From: Synechococcus sp. CBW1004
GTDB lineage: Bacteria; Cyanobacteriota; Cyanobacteriia; PCC-6307; Cyanobiaceae
Reading direction: 5' to 3'
NCBI RefSeq assembly: GCF_015840715.1
Contig: NZ_CP060397.1
Span: forward strand, 2,810,686 to 2,874,685
DNA length: 64,000 nucleotides
Positions 38,127-47,907 of this stretch are shown here, in pieces; position 1 is the stretch's first letter; every line of letters starts with the position of its first letter. The translations under genes were made by a program, and so were the position numbers. The notes below the pieces were generated by a model. That model was given only the letters and a program-made list of their open reading frames with translations. It made no database searches and was not told the DNA's origin.

Positions 38127-38837
38127 TCAGTCGTGGAGCGCCATGGAGTCGCAACGCGCTCCGAACCACTCGGCGGCAAGGGCTCCGCCCATGGTGCGCT
38201 GCTCCCGGAACCAGGGGCCGCCCAGGGTCCAGTGCAGCAGCGTCGGACCGCCGTCCTCAGCCGAGGCTGTCGGAGGGGGCTGCACATCGACGAGATGGTT
38301 CCAGTCGGCCGGCAGAGCGCCGATCTCGTGGTCTCCCGCCAGCCAGTGAAAGCGATGCAGCTCCAGCCCGCTGGCCTGATTGACGTAGTCGACGCTCAGG
38401 GCGGTGCAGCGGGCCGTGTTCATCAACATCAGCGAGCTCCAGTTCTTCTTGGGGTAAGGGCTCTGCACCTCGCCGAGAAATTTGGTGGTTTCGTTGGGAA
38501 TATGCTCGTGCTGAACGCACATCACCGCATAGCGCTCATCGCGCAGTTCCCAGAGTCTGGCGATATCGCCGCGGCAGAGCATGTCGCAATCCATGAAGAT
38601 GGCCCAGCCGCGATAGCCCATCAGATGGGGCACGAGAAAGCGGGTGAAGGAGAAGGCCGTGCTCTGCCTGGGATCCCGCTCGCGCCGGTACAGGCCCTGG
38701 GCTTCGAGCTGGGGCGTGACGATCGGCGTGATCGCCAGAGGCCTCGAGCTGTGCTGGTAGAGGCTGTCGATCAGCACATTGGTGGCCGCCCGTTCGCGTG
38801 GGTCGTAGCCGATGAAGACGGGGATGGGATGAGTCAT
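38127..38837 (-). CDS. GT8-like glycosyltransferase (paralog A)
   Basis: Protein of 236 residues, GT-A fold. [19 protein letters not shown] is the donor-binding start, and [19 protein letters not shown] holds the DxD metal site, with [11 protein letters not shown] at the C-terminus. This resembles GT8-type or small cyanobacterial 'glycosyltransferase' proteins of unknown specificity. It diverges from kdsA across 47 bases. It is by eye about two-thirds identical to the gene at 47908-48615, which sits next to kdsB and kdsD. Confidence 0.8.
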   Translation of the reverse strand: MTHPIPVFIGYDPRERAATNVLIDSLYQHSSRPLAITPIVTPQLEAQGLYRRERDPRQSTAFSFTRFLVPHLMGYRGWAIFMDCDMLCRGDIARLWELRDERYAVMCVQHEHIPNETTKFLGEVQSPYPKKNWSSLMLMNTARCTALSVDYVNQASGLELHRFHWLAGDHEIGALPADWNHLVDVQPPPTASAEDGGPTLLHWTLGGPWFREQRTMGGALAAEWFGARCDSMALHD

Positions 38838-38884
38838 GGGGCCATTATCCTTGCCCGCGTTGGTCGCTCCGGCATGCTGGATCC

Positions 38885-39715
38885 ATGCCGTCTTCAGACC
38901 CGATGAGCTTCACCCTGATTGCCGGCCCCTGCGTGATCGAGAGCCGCGACCTGGCCACGACGGTGGCGCGGGAGCTGAAGGCGATCTGTGAGCCGCTGGG
39001 TATCCGCTATGTGTTCAAGGCCAGCTTCGACAAGGCCAACCGCAGTTCGGGCGGCTCCTTCCGTGGCCCGGGAATGCAGGAGGGCCTGGCGGTGCTGGCG
39101 GAGATCCGGCAGGAGCTTGACGTGCCGGTGCTGACGGACATTCATGAAAGCCACCAGGCGGCGACGGTGGCCGAGGTGGTGGACATCCTCCAGATCCCGG
39201 CCTTCCTCTGCCGCCAGACGGACCTGCTGATGGCCGCAGCGGAGGCCGTACGGGGCACCGACAAGGTGATCAATGTCAAGAAGGGCCAGTTCCTGGCACC
39301 CTGGGACATGCAACAGGTCGTGACGAAGCTGCAGCAGGCCGGTGCTGAGCGGATCTGGCTCACCGAGCGGGGCAGCAGCTTCGGTTACAACACGCTGGTG
39401 GTCGACTACCGCAGCCTGCCTCAGCTGCGCGAGCTGGGCTGTCCGGTCATCTTCGACGCCACCCATTCGGTGCAGCAGCCGGGCGGCCGGGGCACCAGCA
39501 GCGGCGGGCAGCGGCAGTTCGTCGCCCCTCTGGCGCGGGCCGCCGTCGCGGTGGGCGTCGATGGCCTGTTCATGGAGGTCCATCCGGATCCCGATCAGGC
39601 GCTCAGCGATGGGCCGAACATGGTGCCGCTGCACCGGGTGCAGCCGTTGCTCGAGCAGCTGATCGGACTGCGCCGCTGTTTGGAACAGCAGCCGGAAGCC
39701 GTCAGCGTCTATTGA
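38885..39715 (+). CDS. kdsA: 3-deoxy-8-phosphooctulonate synthase
   Basis: Protein of 276 residues, normal for KdsA, which condenses phosphoenolpyruvate and arabinose-5-phosphate to Kdo-8-phosphate. [10 protein letters not shown] starts the barrel, [12 protein letters not shown] is the substrate loop, [12 protein letters not shown] and [13 protein letters not shown] are the conserved motifs, and [15 protein letters not shown] ends it. ATG 38906 is an alternative start and would give [10 protein letters not shown] at the N-terminus. It supplies Kdo for LPS or related glycans together with kdsC upstream. Confidence 0.95.
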   Translation: MPSSDPMSFTLIAGPCVIESRDLATTVARELKAICEPLGIRYVFKASFDKANRSSGGSFRGPGMQEGLAVLAEIRQELDVPVLTDIHESHQAATVAEVVDILQIPAFLCRQTDLLMAAAEAVRGTDKVINVKKGQFLAPWDMQQVVTKLQQAGAERIWLTERGSSFGYNTLVVDYRSLPQLRELGCPVIFDATHSVQQPGGRGTSSGGQRQFVAPLARAAVAVGVDGLFMEVHPDPDQALSDGPNMVPLHRVQPLLEQLIGLRRCLEQQPEAVSVY

Positions 39716-39737
39716 CTGTCACCGCCGGTTGTCATTC

Positions 39738-40250
39738 ATGATCCTGAGTCCGTTGTCGCTGTTGCCGCGCAGGATTCCGCCGAAGGGGCTGCCGCTGCTG
39801 CTGCTCGGCCTGCTCGGATGCAGTGGCGGGCCCCCTGGGCCGCGCCGGCTGGATCTCCAGCTCACGGTCGCGGCGAAGGATCCGCTGACGCGCCAGCAGA
39901 TGCAGAGGGGCGATGGGCGCTACACCTCGATCCGTTTCGCTGAACGGGGACAGAATTGCCGTGGCGGCGCTGGCTTCGCCGCCTTCCAGGCGGCGACTCC
40001 GGTCGAGGTGCAGGATCAGAGCGGGCGTGTGCTGGGTGATGGCACCCTCGGGGACGGCACCTTTGAGATCAAGGGCCGCGATCCGGAAGGAGAGACCCTG
40101 TACACAGCCTGTCGCTTCAGGGTGGCGATCCCGCTTGCCGCTGAGGCACGGATCTACATCGTGCGCATCGGCGGTGAGGCGCTGGTCAGGCGCCTGCATG
40201 TCTCGGAAATGCACCGTCTGAAGGGGACGGTCAGGCTCACGATCGACTGA
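39738..40250 (+). CDS. Putative lipoprotein, hypothetical
   Basis: About 170 residues. A hydrophobic stretch LLLLGLLGCSGG resembles a lipobox-type signal (LLGC), so the mature protein is probably lipid-anchored. The remainder is beta-rich with two widely spaced cysteines (NCRGG and TACRF). No family recognised. Its last 14 bases overlap the convergent O-antigen ligase-like gene. It starts about 20 bases after kdsA on the same strand. Confidence 0.6.
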   Translation: MILSPLSLLPRRIPPKGLPLLLLGLLGCSGGPPGPRRLDLQLTVAAKDPLTRQQMQRGDGRYTSIRFAERGQNCRGGAGFAAFQAATPVEVQDQSGRVLGDGTLGDGTFEIKGRDPEGETLYTACRFRVAIPLAAEARIYIVRIGGEALVRRLHVSEMHRLKGTVRLTID

Positions 40251-41571
40251 CCTGTTCCACCCCGGCAGGATCGGCGAGCGTGTCGTGCCCCAGCCTGATC
40301 GGCTCGAGCGAAAAGGGGGTGGCCAGGAAGAGCCCGAAGCAGAGCATGAACAGAGGCACCTTGACCATGCCCAGTTCGAAGAGATTGAATCCCACCAGGT
40401 AGGTGACGAGGGCTGCACTCGAGAAGATCAGCAAGCGTGGGTTGGCCAGCGCCTGCTCGCGGCAGTTGTGCAGGACGCGACGGAGCGTCCAGCCGATCCA
40501 GGCGCTCATGAAGACAAAGCCGGCAACACCGTTTTCTCCCAGAACCTGCAGGAAGAGATTGTGGGCATGGCTGAGTGGACGCCCCACCTGACGGGCGGTG
40601 CACAGGACACGCCAGGCCCGCTCATAGCCGACGCCCCAGATGAACCGGTTGTTTCCGGTGAAGGGAAGGCCGAGGTAGCAGCTCCAGAGTTTCAGTCGGG
40701 CCGCGTCATTTTCGAGGTTCTCCTCGCCGTAGATCCCGGCGAGTCCGATGCCATCCTCCGGGACCTCGGCGGTCTGCTGATGGATCAGCCACAGCACCGT
40801 CAGCAGTGTCGCCATCAGGATCGCCAAGATCAGCAGAGGGCGTCGCAAGCGACCGAACCGCTGTCGCCAGCGGTGGATCAGGGCTGGGCCCCAGGACAGG
40901 AGTGACCCGAACAGGACGGCCAGACCCGCCATGCCCATGCCCGCCCGGGAATCAGCGGCTCGCAGCAGCAGCAGCGTTGCGACAAGGGCCAGGCCATGGA
41001 GCAACCGTGACCAGGGAGGGCGATGGGCCAGGGCAGCGATCAGGCTGCACAGACTGGCCAGACCAGCCAGCAGCGCCGTCTGATTCTTGGTCAGGGCGGC
41101 GGTGTGATATTCGACGCCGAGGCGTGCGAAATCCACCACGACGTCCAGCTGCAGCAGGACGCCGATCAGGGTTGCCAGGGCCAGAACCGACGCCTGCCGC
41201 AACCACCAGGCCGACGGTCGCGCGAAGCCGCAGGCAAAGGCCGTGAGCATCAGCAGGTGGTCGATCGGCGAGACCGGCAAGGGCCCCTCGTCGAGCACGA
41301 TCCAGCGGAGGTTGAGCACCACCAGCCCCAGCAACGCGAACGACCAGGGCCGCGCGGCGGCCTGCCTCAGCAGGCCGAGCACCAGCCAGACGGCCACGAG
41401 CCCATTGCTGGCCTGGAGATCGCCGCTGGCGAACAGGGCAACGACGGCCACGCCGAGGGCCAGGGATTGCATCCCTTCCAGCAGCGCCGCTCCATCGATC
41501 CGTCCTGGCCGCGGTCTGCGGTTGGCCGGGTCGCTCCCGGCTGTCATCGATGCGTCCTCAGCCGTGTTCAT
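40237..41571 (-). CDS. O-antigen ligase/polymerase-like membrane protein (paralog 3)
   Basis: Protein of 444 residues with about ten to eleven hydrophobic segments. The superfamily motif SHAHNLFLQVLGENG is present, as in paralog 1 at 28787-30109, so the histidine pair is intact. The start codon overlaps the stop of pcrA by four bases (ATGA at 41568-41571), giving a coupled pair with a DNA helicase. Its 3' end overlaps the lipoprotein gene on the other strand. A role in joining surface glycans is likely. Confidence 0.82.
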   Translation of the reverse strand: MNTAEDASMTAGSDPANRRPRPGRIDGAALLEGMQSLALGVAVVALFASGDLQASNGLVAVWLVLGLLRQAAARPWSFALLGLVVLNLRWIVLDEGPLPVSPIDHLLMLTAFACGFARPSAWWLRQASVLALATLIGVLLQLDVVVDFARLGVEYHTAALTKNQTALLAGLASLCSLIAALAHRPPWSRLLHGLALVATLLLLRAADSRAGMGMAGLAVLFGSLLSWGPALIHRWRQRFGRLRRPLLILAILMATLLTVLWLIHQQTAEVPEDGIGLAGIYGEENLENDAARLKLWSCYLGLPFTGNNRFIWGVGYERAWRVLCTARQVGRPLSHAHNLFLQVLGENGVAGFVFMSAWIGWTLRRVLHNCREQALANPRLLIFSSAALVTYLVGFNLFELGMVKVPLFMLCFGLFLATPFSLEPIRLGHDTLADPAGVEQVSRS

Positions 41572-43976
41572 GCCTCGCCAGCGGGCATCGGCTCGATCGG
41601 AGCGAGGCGCGGATCGAGGATCTTCGGCCCCATCCCTTCGAACTTCACCGCGATCGAGATCTTCTCGCCGCTGCCGAACAGGTGGGTGATGAAGCCCTCG
41701 CCGAAGGAGGCATGGCGCAGGCGGTCGCCCACCGCCCAGCTGCGCGCCGGGGCGCGGCGGCGCACCGCATTGGCCGGGGCGCCGCCCTCACCACCGCCCC
41801 GCACCTGCCTGCTCTCAGCCCGATCGACGCGGGTGAGGCGCTCCAGGCGCTGCTCCCGTCGGATCGCGGCGCCGCCACTGCGGGGCACATCGCCCTGCAG
41901 CAGCTCCGGCGGCAGCTCCGAGAGGAACACCGACGGCACGGCCGGCTCGCGCATGCCCCCCCACAGACGCCGTTCGCTGGCGTGGGAGAGGAACAGGCGT
42001 TCCTTGGCGCGGGTGACGCCCACGTAGCAGAGGCGCCGCTCCTCCTCGAGGCTGGCGGGATCATCCAGCGAGCGGTAGCTGGGGAAGAGCCCCTGCTCCA
42101 TCCCCACCAGGAACACCACCGGGAACTCCAGGCCCTTGCTGGCGTGCAGGGTCATCAGTGTCACCCGGTCCTGCTCGGTGTCCTTGTTATCGGCGTCGCT
42201 GGCCAGGGCGGCGCCGGAGAGGAAGTCGTCGAGGGAGCCCTCCTCGTTCTCCTCCTGGTACTGCAGGGCGGCATTGACCAGTTCGTTCAGGTTGCGGCGG
42301 CGGTCTTCGGCCTCGTCGCTGCCGTCGGCGATCAGTTCGGCGACGTAGCCGCTCTGCTCCATCACCCGCTGCACCAGCTCCGAGGGCGGCGCATCGGCGA
42401 CGCGCCGCTGCAGATCGGTGATCAGCTCCTGGAACTGCAGCAGGCCCCGGGCCGACCGCCCCCCCAGGGAGCGCACCGCCTCGGGGTCGCTGACCACCTC
42501 CCACAGCGGAATCCCCAGCTGATTGGAGGCGTCGGTGAGCCGCTCGATCGTGGTCTTGCCGATGCCGCGCTTCGGCACGTTCAGCACCCGCAGCAGGCTG
42601 ACGGTGTCGGCCGGATTCACCAGCAGGCGCAGATAGGCGAGCATGTCCTTGATCTCGCGCCGGTCGTAGAAGCGCAGGCCTCCGACGACGATGTAGGGAA
42701 TGCCCCAGCGCACCAGTGATTCCTCCATGGCGCGGCTCTGGGCGTTCGTGCGATACAGCACGGCCATGTCGCCCCAGCGCAGATCGGGGTGGGCGGCGTC
42801 GAGCATGCGCATGCGATGCACCACCGCTTCGGCCTCGGCGATCTCGTCGTCGCAGCGGGTGAGGCTGATCGGTTCGCCCTCGCCGCGGGTGGGCCGCAGC
42901 ACCTTGTCGATGCGCTCGGAGTTGTGGGCGATCAGGGCATTGGCCGCCTGCAGGATCGTGGCGGTGGAGCGGTAGTTCTCCTCCAGCTTCACCATCGTGC
43001 CGGTCACGTCATCGGCCTTCCTGTCACCGAAGTCGTCCTGGAAGCCCATCAGGATCTTGAAGTCGGCGGCGCGGAAGCTGTAGATGCTCTGGTCCGCATC
43101 CCCCACCACGAACACCGAACGGTCGTCCCAGGCGCTGAACTCCGCAGGGTCACGGCCATCGGCCACGATCAGCTTGATCAGGTCGTACTGGGTGCGGTTG
43201 GTGTCCTGATATTCATCCACCAGCACATGGCGGAAGCGGCGATGCCAGTAGCCGCGCACCTGGTCGTTCTGGCGCAGCAGCTGCACCGGCAGCAGCAGCA
43301 GATCGTCGAAATCGAGGGCGTTGTTGGCGGCGAGGGCCTGGCGGTAGCGCCCGTAGGCCTCGGCGATCTTGCGCTCGCGCAGGCCCTGGGCTCGGGCCTC
43401 CACCTGCTCGGGCATCAGGCCGTGGTTCTTGGCGGTGCTGATCTCCCAGCGCACCTTCTTCGGCTCGAAGCGTTTGGGGTCGAGACCCATCTCCTGGGTG
43501 ACGATCTCCTTGAGCAGGTTCTGCACATCGCTCTCGTCGTAGATCGAGAACTGCCTGGTCCAGCTCAGGCCCTGCGGGTCCTTGTATTTATCGATGTCGA
43601 AGCGCAGCAGCCGCGCGAACAGGGCGTGGAAGGTGCCGATCCAGAGGTCCTTGATCACCTCCCGGTAGATGCGGCTGCGCAGCTGCTTCTGATCGATCGC
43701 CTTGAGCGTGCTCCAGGGCTGGCCGAACTGGCTCTGGGCCAGCCGCTGGGCCAGCAGCAGCTCCAGCCGCTCCTTCATCTCGCGGGCGGCCTTGTTGGTG
43801 AAGGTCACCGCCAGCACATCGGCCGGATCGACGCCGTGGTGCCCGACCAGGTGGGCGATGCGGTGGGTGAGCGCCCGCGTCTTGCCGCTCCCGGCACCGG
43901 CCACCACCAGCAGCGGGCCCTGATGGTGATCCACCGCCCGGCGCTGGGCGTCGTTCAGGCCGGCGAGGAAGCTCAT
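41568..43976 (-). CDS. pcrA: ATP-dependent DNA helicase of the UvrD/PcrA family
   Basis: Protein of 802 residues, superfamily 1A helicase. AGAGSGKTRALTHRIA (Walker A), VDEYQDTN (motif II), VVGDADQSIYSFR (motif III region), LEENYRST, and LMTLHASKGLEFPVVF are all present, followed by a C-terminal SH3-like segment RLRHASFGEGFI. It unwinds DNA 3'-5' in repair and restart of replication. It is preceded by about 190 bases and followed by an overlapping O-antigen ligase-like gene. Confidence 0.95.
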   Translation of the reverse strand: MSFLAGLNDAQRRAVDHHQGPLLVVAGAGSGKTRALTHRIAHLVGHHGVDPADVLAVTFTNKAAREMKERLELLLAQRLAQSQFGQPWSTLKAIDQKQLRSRIYREVIKDLWIGTFHALFARLLRFDIDKYKDPQGLSWTRQFSIYDESDVQNLLKEIVTQEMGLDPKRFEPKKVRWEISTAKNHGLMPEQVEARAQGLRERKIAEAYGRYRQALAANNALDFDDLLLLPVQLLRQNDQVRGYWHRRFRHVLVDEYQDTNRTQYDLIKLIVADGRDPAEFSAWDDRSVFVVGDADQSIYSFRAADFKILMGFQDDFGDRKADDVTGTMVKLEENYRSTATILQAANALIAHNSERIDKVLRPTRGEGEPISLTRCDDEIAEAEAVVHRMRMLDAAHPDLRWGDMAVLYRTNAQSRAMEESLVRWGIPYIVVGGLRFYDRREIKDMLAYLRLLVNPADTVSLLRVLNVPKRGIGKTTIERLTDASNQLGIPLWEVVSDPEAVRSLGGRSARGLLQFQELITDLQRRVADAPPSELVQRVMEQSGYVAELIADGSDEAEDRRRNLNELVNAALQYQEENEEGSLDDFLSGAALASDADNKDTEQDRVTLMTLHASKGLEFPVVFLVGMEQGLFPSYRSLDDPASLEEERRLCYVGVTRAKERLFLSHASERRLWGGMREPAVPSVFLSELPPELLQGDVPRSGGAAIRREQRLERLTRVDRAESRQVRGGGEGGAPANAVRRRAPARSWAVGDRLRHASFGEGFITHLFGSGEKISIAVKFEGMGPKILDPRLAPIEPMPAGEA

Positions 43977-44165
43977 GAATCCTCATCTTAACCTTGGATT
44001 CCACGGCGATCCCGGGCACGCACGCCTGGGCGGAACCGCGCCGCACCCCGTGGTGGCTGCTCCGTGCTGCCCACGCCAGCCACCGGGTTGAGCTGATCGA
44101 GGGGTCAGCGTCGGCAGGCGGAATCGGCAATCGGCAGACCGCCACAGGGAGGCTGGCTGGCGCCT

Positions 44166-45245
44166 TCAGGCGCACTCCAGCAGCAGCGTCCTGACGGCCT
44201 CGGCGGTCCGCTGCCAGCGGAACTGGGCCGCACGCTGCGGTCCCGCCTCGGCCAGCCGCCCCGCCAGCCCTCCATCGCGATCGAGGGCCTGCAGCGCTGC
44301 AGCGATCTCGCTCGGCTTGCGCGGATCCACCAGCAGGCCGGCATCACCCACCACCTCAGGCAGGGCGCCGGCGCGCGCGGCGATCACCGGTGTGCCGCAG
44401 GCCAGACCCTCCAGGGCCGGCAGCCCGAAGCCCTCCCACAGGCTCACCAGCACCAGGGCACGGCAGCGGTTGAGCAGCTCCAGCCGCTCCTGGTCGCTCA
44501 CCCAGGCGATCCAGTCGCAGCGCTCGGCGATGCCCAGCTCCGCCGCCAGGGCCTGAAGTCGCGGGGTGTAGCGCGGGTCCTGCGGACCGACGAGCTTCAG
44601 GCGCAGCTGCCGCTCCGGATCGGGGAGGCTGGCGAAGGCCCGCAGCAGCCGCGACAGGTTCTTGTGGGGATCGTGGCGCCCCAGCACCAGGAAGAAGGGA
44701 TCGCGCTCCAGGCCCAGGGGCCGCAGCAGGCCCGGGTCGAAGCCGAGGCGGATCGGCACCAGCCGACGGGCCGGCACTCCCAGCCGGCCATGCACCTCGC
44801 GGGCGGTGGCCTCGGAGTTGCACAGCACCCGCACCGCCCGATGCAGCACCAGCGGCACATAGGCCAGGTGATAGGCCAGCAGCGGCGTCAGCTGCGGGTA
44901 ACGCAGCGGCAGCAGGTCGTGGGCGAGCACCACCGAGCGCACGCCCCGCAGCAGCGGCGCCTCCGGCAGGGGGGAGAGCAGCAGCGGGGCGCCGCTGGCG
45001 CGCAGCAACCGTGGCAGCTGGTTCTGGGTCCACAGCAGGCGCCGCAGGTGACCGGCGCGGCCGTGTTCAGGTCCGAGCGTCGCCGGGATCGGGATGCCGC
45101 CGGCCCTCCCGCTGCCGAGGGGATCGAGCAGGGGCACCTCAGCCGGATCGAGGGCCGCCACCAGATCGCGGGCCACCACGCCGATGCCGGTGGGCCTGCG
45201 GCCCAGGAAGCTGCCGTTGAACAGGGCCAGGGGGGAGGTGGACAT
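44166..45245 (-). CDS. GT4-type glycosyltransferase
   Basis: Protein of 359 residues, GT-B fold. The segment RHDPHKNLSRLLRAFASL lies at the start of the second domain, and SLWEGFGLPALEGLACGTPVIA is the donor-binding EX7E motif with the glycine-rich follow-on. Probably mannosyl- or glucosyl-type transferase of a surface glycan. The ATG at 45245 is used; the upstream TTG is rejected. It follows the GT2 gene by about 26 bases on the same strand. Confidence 0.88.
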   Translation of the reverse strand: MSTSPLALFNGSFLGRRPTGIGVVARDLVAALDPAEVPLLDPLGSGRAGGIPIPATLGPEHGRAGHLRRLLWTQNQLPRLLRASGAPLLLSPLPEAPLLRGVRSVVLAHDLLPLRYPQLTPLLAYHLAYVPLVLHRAVRVLCNSEATAREVHGRLGVPARRLVPIRLGFDPGLLRPLGLERDPFFLVLGRHDPHKNLSRLLRAFASLPDPERQLRLKLVGPQDPRYTPRLQALAAELGIAERCDWIAWVSDQERLELLNRCRALVLVSLWEGFGLPALEGLACGTPVIAARAGALPEVVGDAGLLVDPRKPSEIAAALQALDRDGGLAGRLAEAGPQRAAQFRWQRTAEAVRTLLLECA

Positions 45246-45271
45246 CAAGGCGGACGCTTCAGGGAGTCAGA

Positions 45272-46339
45272 TCAGGGATGGCCGTCGCTGGGACGCCCCA
45301 GCAGCACCTGGCCCGCCGCCATCAGCACCGCGGCGCTGCGGCGCGGCTTCAGGGGCAGGCGCAGCAGGTTGAGCAGCAGCAGGCGCAGGCTGCGCAGCGC
45401 GAACACCCAGGCCGGGCAGTGGCGGCGCAGGAAGCGCAGGTAGCTGACGGTGGAGAGCTGCAGACGGCGGGCGCCGGCCGTCTCGCTGCCGCTGCCCCGG
45501 CGATGCAGCAGCCGTGGTGCAGGCAGCCACAGCACCGGGGCCCCCTGGCCGGCCAGCCGCAGGCAGAGATCCATGTCTTCGTAATAGAGGGGGAAGCGGG
45601 GATCGAAGCGCGGTGGCGTCGCCTGGGCGGCGGGGCGCAGCAGCAGGCTGCAGCCGCTCAGCCAGTCGACGGCCACAGGTCGCTTGCCGCGGGCGTGCGT
45701 CTCGCCCAGCTGGCGGGCGCGGAAGGCCAGGCCGCGATCGATCCAGCCACCGCTGGCCTCGAGGGCTCCGTCGGCATCGACCACCGCCGTGCCCAGCAGT
45801 GCCGTCTGCGGCAGCGTCGGCAGCAGGGCGCTCACCTGTTCGATCTCCCGGCCGCCGGGCAGGCCGGTGTCGGGATTGAGCAGCCACACCCAGCCGTCCC
45901 ATCCCTCCGCTGCCAGGGTGTCGAAGGCCCGGTTGCAGCCGGCCCCGAAGCCATCGCCCTCGCTGCCGCGCAGCAGGCGCAGGGGCAGCGGCATTGCGGG
46001 GCGGCGACCTGCGGCGGCGGCCTCCAGGGGCCGCAGGTCGAGCGGGGCCGAGGCGGGAGCGTTGTCCACCAGCAGCCAGAGCGCCGGCGGCAGCGACTGG
46101 CCGGCCAGATCCGCCGCCAGCGTGGGCAGGACCCCGCCGCTGCGGTACGCCACCGTGACCACCACCGGCGCCTGGGCCTGGGGGCGCGGGGTGCGTGAGC
46201 CGGCGTCGTTCTCGGGATCGGGGAGCGTGGCGATGGCGATCGCGGCCGGTCGGCCCAGCTTCGCAGTTCCAGCACGGCGCCTCCCCGGTCGGGGTCCCGT
46301 CGCCTTGTCGGCCGGCCGGCTTCCCCCGGGCAGACTCAC
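45272..46339 (-). CDS. GT2-type glycosyltransferase
   Basis: Up to 355 residues. The GT2 domain runs from VVVTVAYRSGGVLPTL (residue ~59) with WLLNPDTGLPGG at the metal site and YEDMDLCLRLAGQG near the C-terminus. A longer frame from GTG 46339 adds ~58 mostly disordered residues, so the real start may be the GTG at 46165, giving 297 residues. It is a rhamnosyl-type GT2 by general pattern, but the acceptor is unknown. It diverges from the HIT gene and precedes the GT4 gene by 26 bases. Confidence 0.78.
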   Translation of the reverse strand: MSLPGGSRPADKATGPRPGRRRAGTAKLGRPAAIAIATLPDPENDAGSRTPRPQAQAPVVVTVAYRSGGVLPTLAADLAGQSLPPALWLLVDNAPASAPLDLRPLEAAAAGRRPAMPLPLRLLRGSEGDGFGAGCNRAFDTLAAEGWDGWVWLLNPDTGLPGGREIEQVSALLPTLPQTALLGTAVVDADGALEASGGWIDRGLAFRARQLGETHARGKRPVAVDWLSGCSLLLRPAAQATPPRFDPRFPLYYEDMDLCLRLAGQGAPVLWLPAPRLLHRRGSGSETAGARRLQLSTVSYLRFLRRHCPAWVFALRSLRLLLLNLLRLPLKPRRSAAVLMAAGQVLLGRPSDGHP

Positions 46340-46342
46340 GGC

Positions 46343-46810
46343 ATGGTTGAACCCACCCCCTGCGGCATCTGCCGTCTGCATGACGCCATTGCCGCAGGCG
46401 GGGCGGAGGCGGATCTGCTGATCTGGCGCCAGGGGCCCTGGCTGCTGCGCCACCATCCGCTGCCGGCGCCGCTGCCCGGCTGGCTGCTGCTCGACAGCGC
46501 ACGCCACCTGGGCGGCCCGGCCGACTTCCAGGCCGGCGAGGCGGCGGCCTTCGGGCCGATGCTGCAGCGCGCCAGTGCGCTGGTGCGGCAGCTGAGCGGC
46601 TGCGAGCGGGTCTACGCGATCGCCTTCGGAGAAGGGGCGCGCCATCTGCATGTGCATCTGATCCCCCGGCACGGCGCTGATCCGGACAGCGAGAGCTGGA
46701 AGGTGGCCGATCTCTACCGGGCGATGACGGAGGGTCGTCGCCCGCCGGCCGACCCGCTGGCGGTGGGGGAGCTGGTGGCACGGGCCCGTCGCGTCAGCGG
46801 GGGGTGGTGA
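46343..46810 (+). CDS. HIT-family protein
   Basis: Protein of 155 residues with the histidine triad RHLHVHLIP near residue 100, the catalytic signature of HIT nucleotide hydrolases/transferases (Hint/Fhit-like). The N-terminus has CGICRLHD, a cysteine pair that often coordinates zinc in Hint-like proteins. The DNA encodes an extended C-terminus rather than the typical WPP motif. It is followed by kdsB after about 50 bases. Confidence 0.82.
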   Translation: MVEPTPCGICRLHDAIAAGGAEADLLIWRQGPWLLRHHPLPAPLPGWLLLDSARHLGGPADFQAGEAAAFGPMLQRASALVRQLSGCERVYAIAFGEGARHLHVHLIPRHGADPDSESWKVADLYRAMTEGRRPPADPLAVGELVARARRVSGGW

Positions 46811-46861
46811 GGGCCCGGGCAGGCCTTGCCTAGGCTCCCTGGCCGATGGAATACCGAGGCG

Positions 46862-47680
46862 ATGGTGGAGTCGGCGTCAGGTCGTGAGCCCGCGGGGGCC
46901 GACGATCTGCGGTTCGTGGTGGCGGTGCCCGCTCGGCTCGAATCCTCGCGCCTGCCCGGCAAGGTGATGGCCGACATCGGCGGCCGGCCGATGCTGCAGC
47001 GTGTGCTCGAGCGCTGCGGCCGCGCCCGCAGCCCCCGGGCCGTGGTGCTCTGCACCGACAGCCCCGAACTGATCGAGGCGGCCGCCGGCTGGGGCTTCCC
47101 CGCCCTGCTCACCAGCGCCGCCTGTGCCTCCGGCAGTGAGCGCATCGCCTCGGTGGTGGAGGACATGGTGGATCTGGCCGGGGCGCCGCATGAGCGCACC
47201 GTGATCCTCAACGTGCAGGGGGATCAGCCCTTCATCGATCCGGCCGTGATCGATGCGATGGCGGGCGAGTTCCTGCGCCGCGGCGAGGGGGCCGAGGTGC
47301 TCACCCCCGTCTACCGGATGGGGGCCGACAAGGTGCACAACCCCAACGTGGTCAAGACCCTGGTGTCGGCCGACGGGAGGGCCCTGTACTTCTCCCGTTC
47401 CGCCATCCCGCATGTCCGCGGCATCGAGCCGGAGGACTGGCATGCCCATGTGCCGTTCTGGGGCCATGTGGGCATCTACGGCTACCGGGCCAGCGTGCTG
47501 GCGCGCTGGGGCCAGCTGCCCCATTCACCGCTGGAGGAGATCGAGAAGCTCGAGCAGCTGCGCCTGCTGGAAGCCGGCATCGGCATCGGCACCTTCACCG
47601 TCGAGGGTGAATCGCTGTCGGTGGATACCGCCGAACAGCTGGAGCAGGCCCGCGCCATCGCCGCCGCCGGAGACGACTGA
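46862..47680 (+). CDS. kdsB: 3-deoxy-manno-octulosonate cytidylyltransferase
   Basis: Protein of 272 residues with the nucleotidyltransferase motif VVAVPARLESSRLPGKVM. It also has the substrate pocket stretches LNVQGDQPFIDP and GIYGYRASVLARW, plus LEEIEKLEQLRLLE near the end, all typical of KdsB. It activates Kdo as CMP-Kdo. The N-terminus is about 14 residues longer than usual. The downstream GT8-like gene begins about 230 bases away; kdsD lies beyond it on the other strand. Confidence 0.95.
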   Translation: MVESASGREPAGADDLRFVVAVPARLESSRLPGKVMADIGGRPMLQRVLERCGRARSPRAVVLCTDSPELIEAAAGWGFPALLTSAACASGSERIASVVEDMVDLAGAPHERTVILNVQGDQPFIDPAVIDAMAGEFLRRGEGAEVLTPVYRMGADKVHNPNVVKTLVSADGRALYFSRSAIPHVRGIEPEDWHAHVPFWGHVGIYGYRASVLARWGQLPHSPLEEIEKLEQLRLLEAGIGIGTFTVEGESLSVDTAEQLEQARAIAAAGDD

Positions 47681-47907
47681 GACCGGCTGGTGGTGACAGG
47701 CCACGCCACGCCGGTGACCCCGCCGTGGCCGAGGTGGCAGGTTGCGTTGTCGGCAGAGGCCTGTCGCTGCCGCCTGCGCCTCGATGGGACTCCGCTGGGA
47801 ACGGGGCCGGCCGCTGCTCCCGCCGGCCCAGGCCGGAGGCTGCTGCCATTGCATCACGTTACTGTGATTCCGTTGTCAAGGCGGCCTGTGCGGTCGCGGC
47901 CGGCGCC

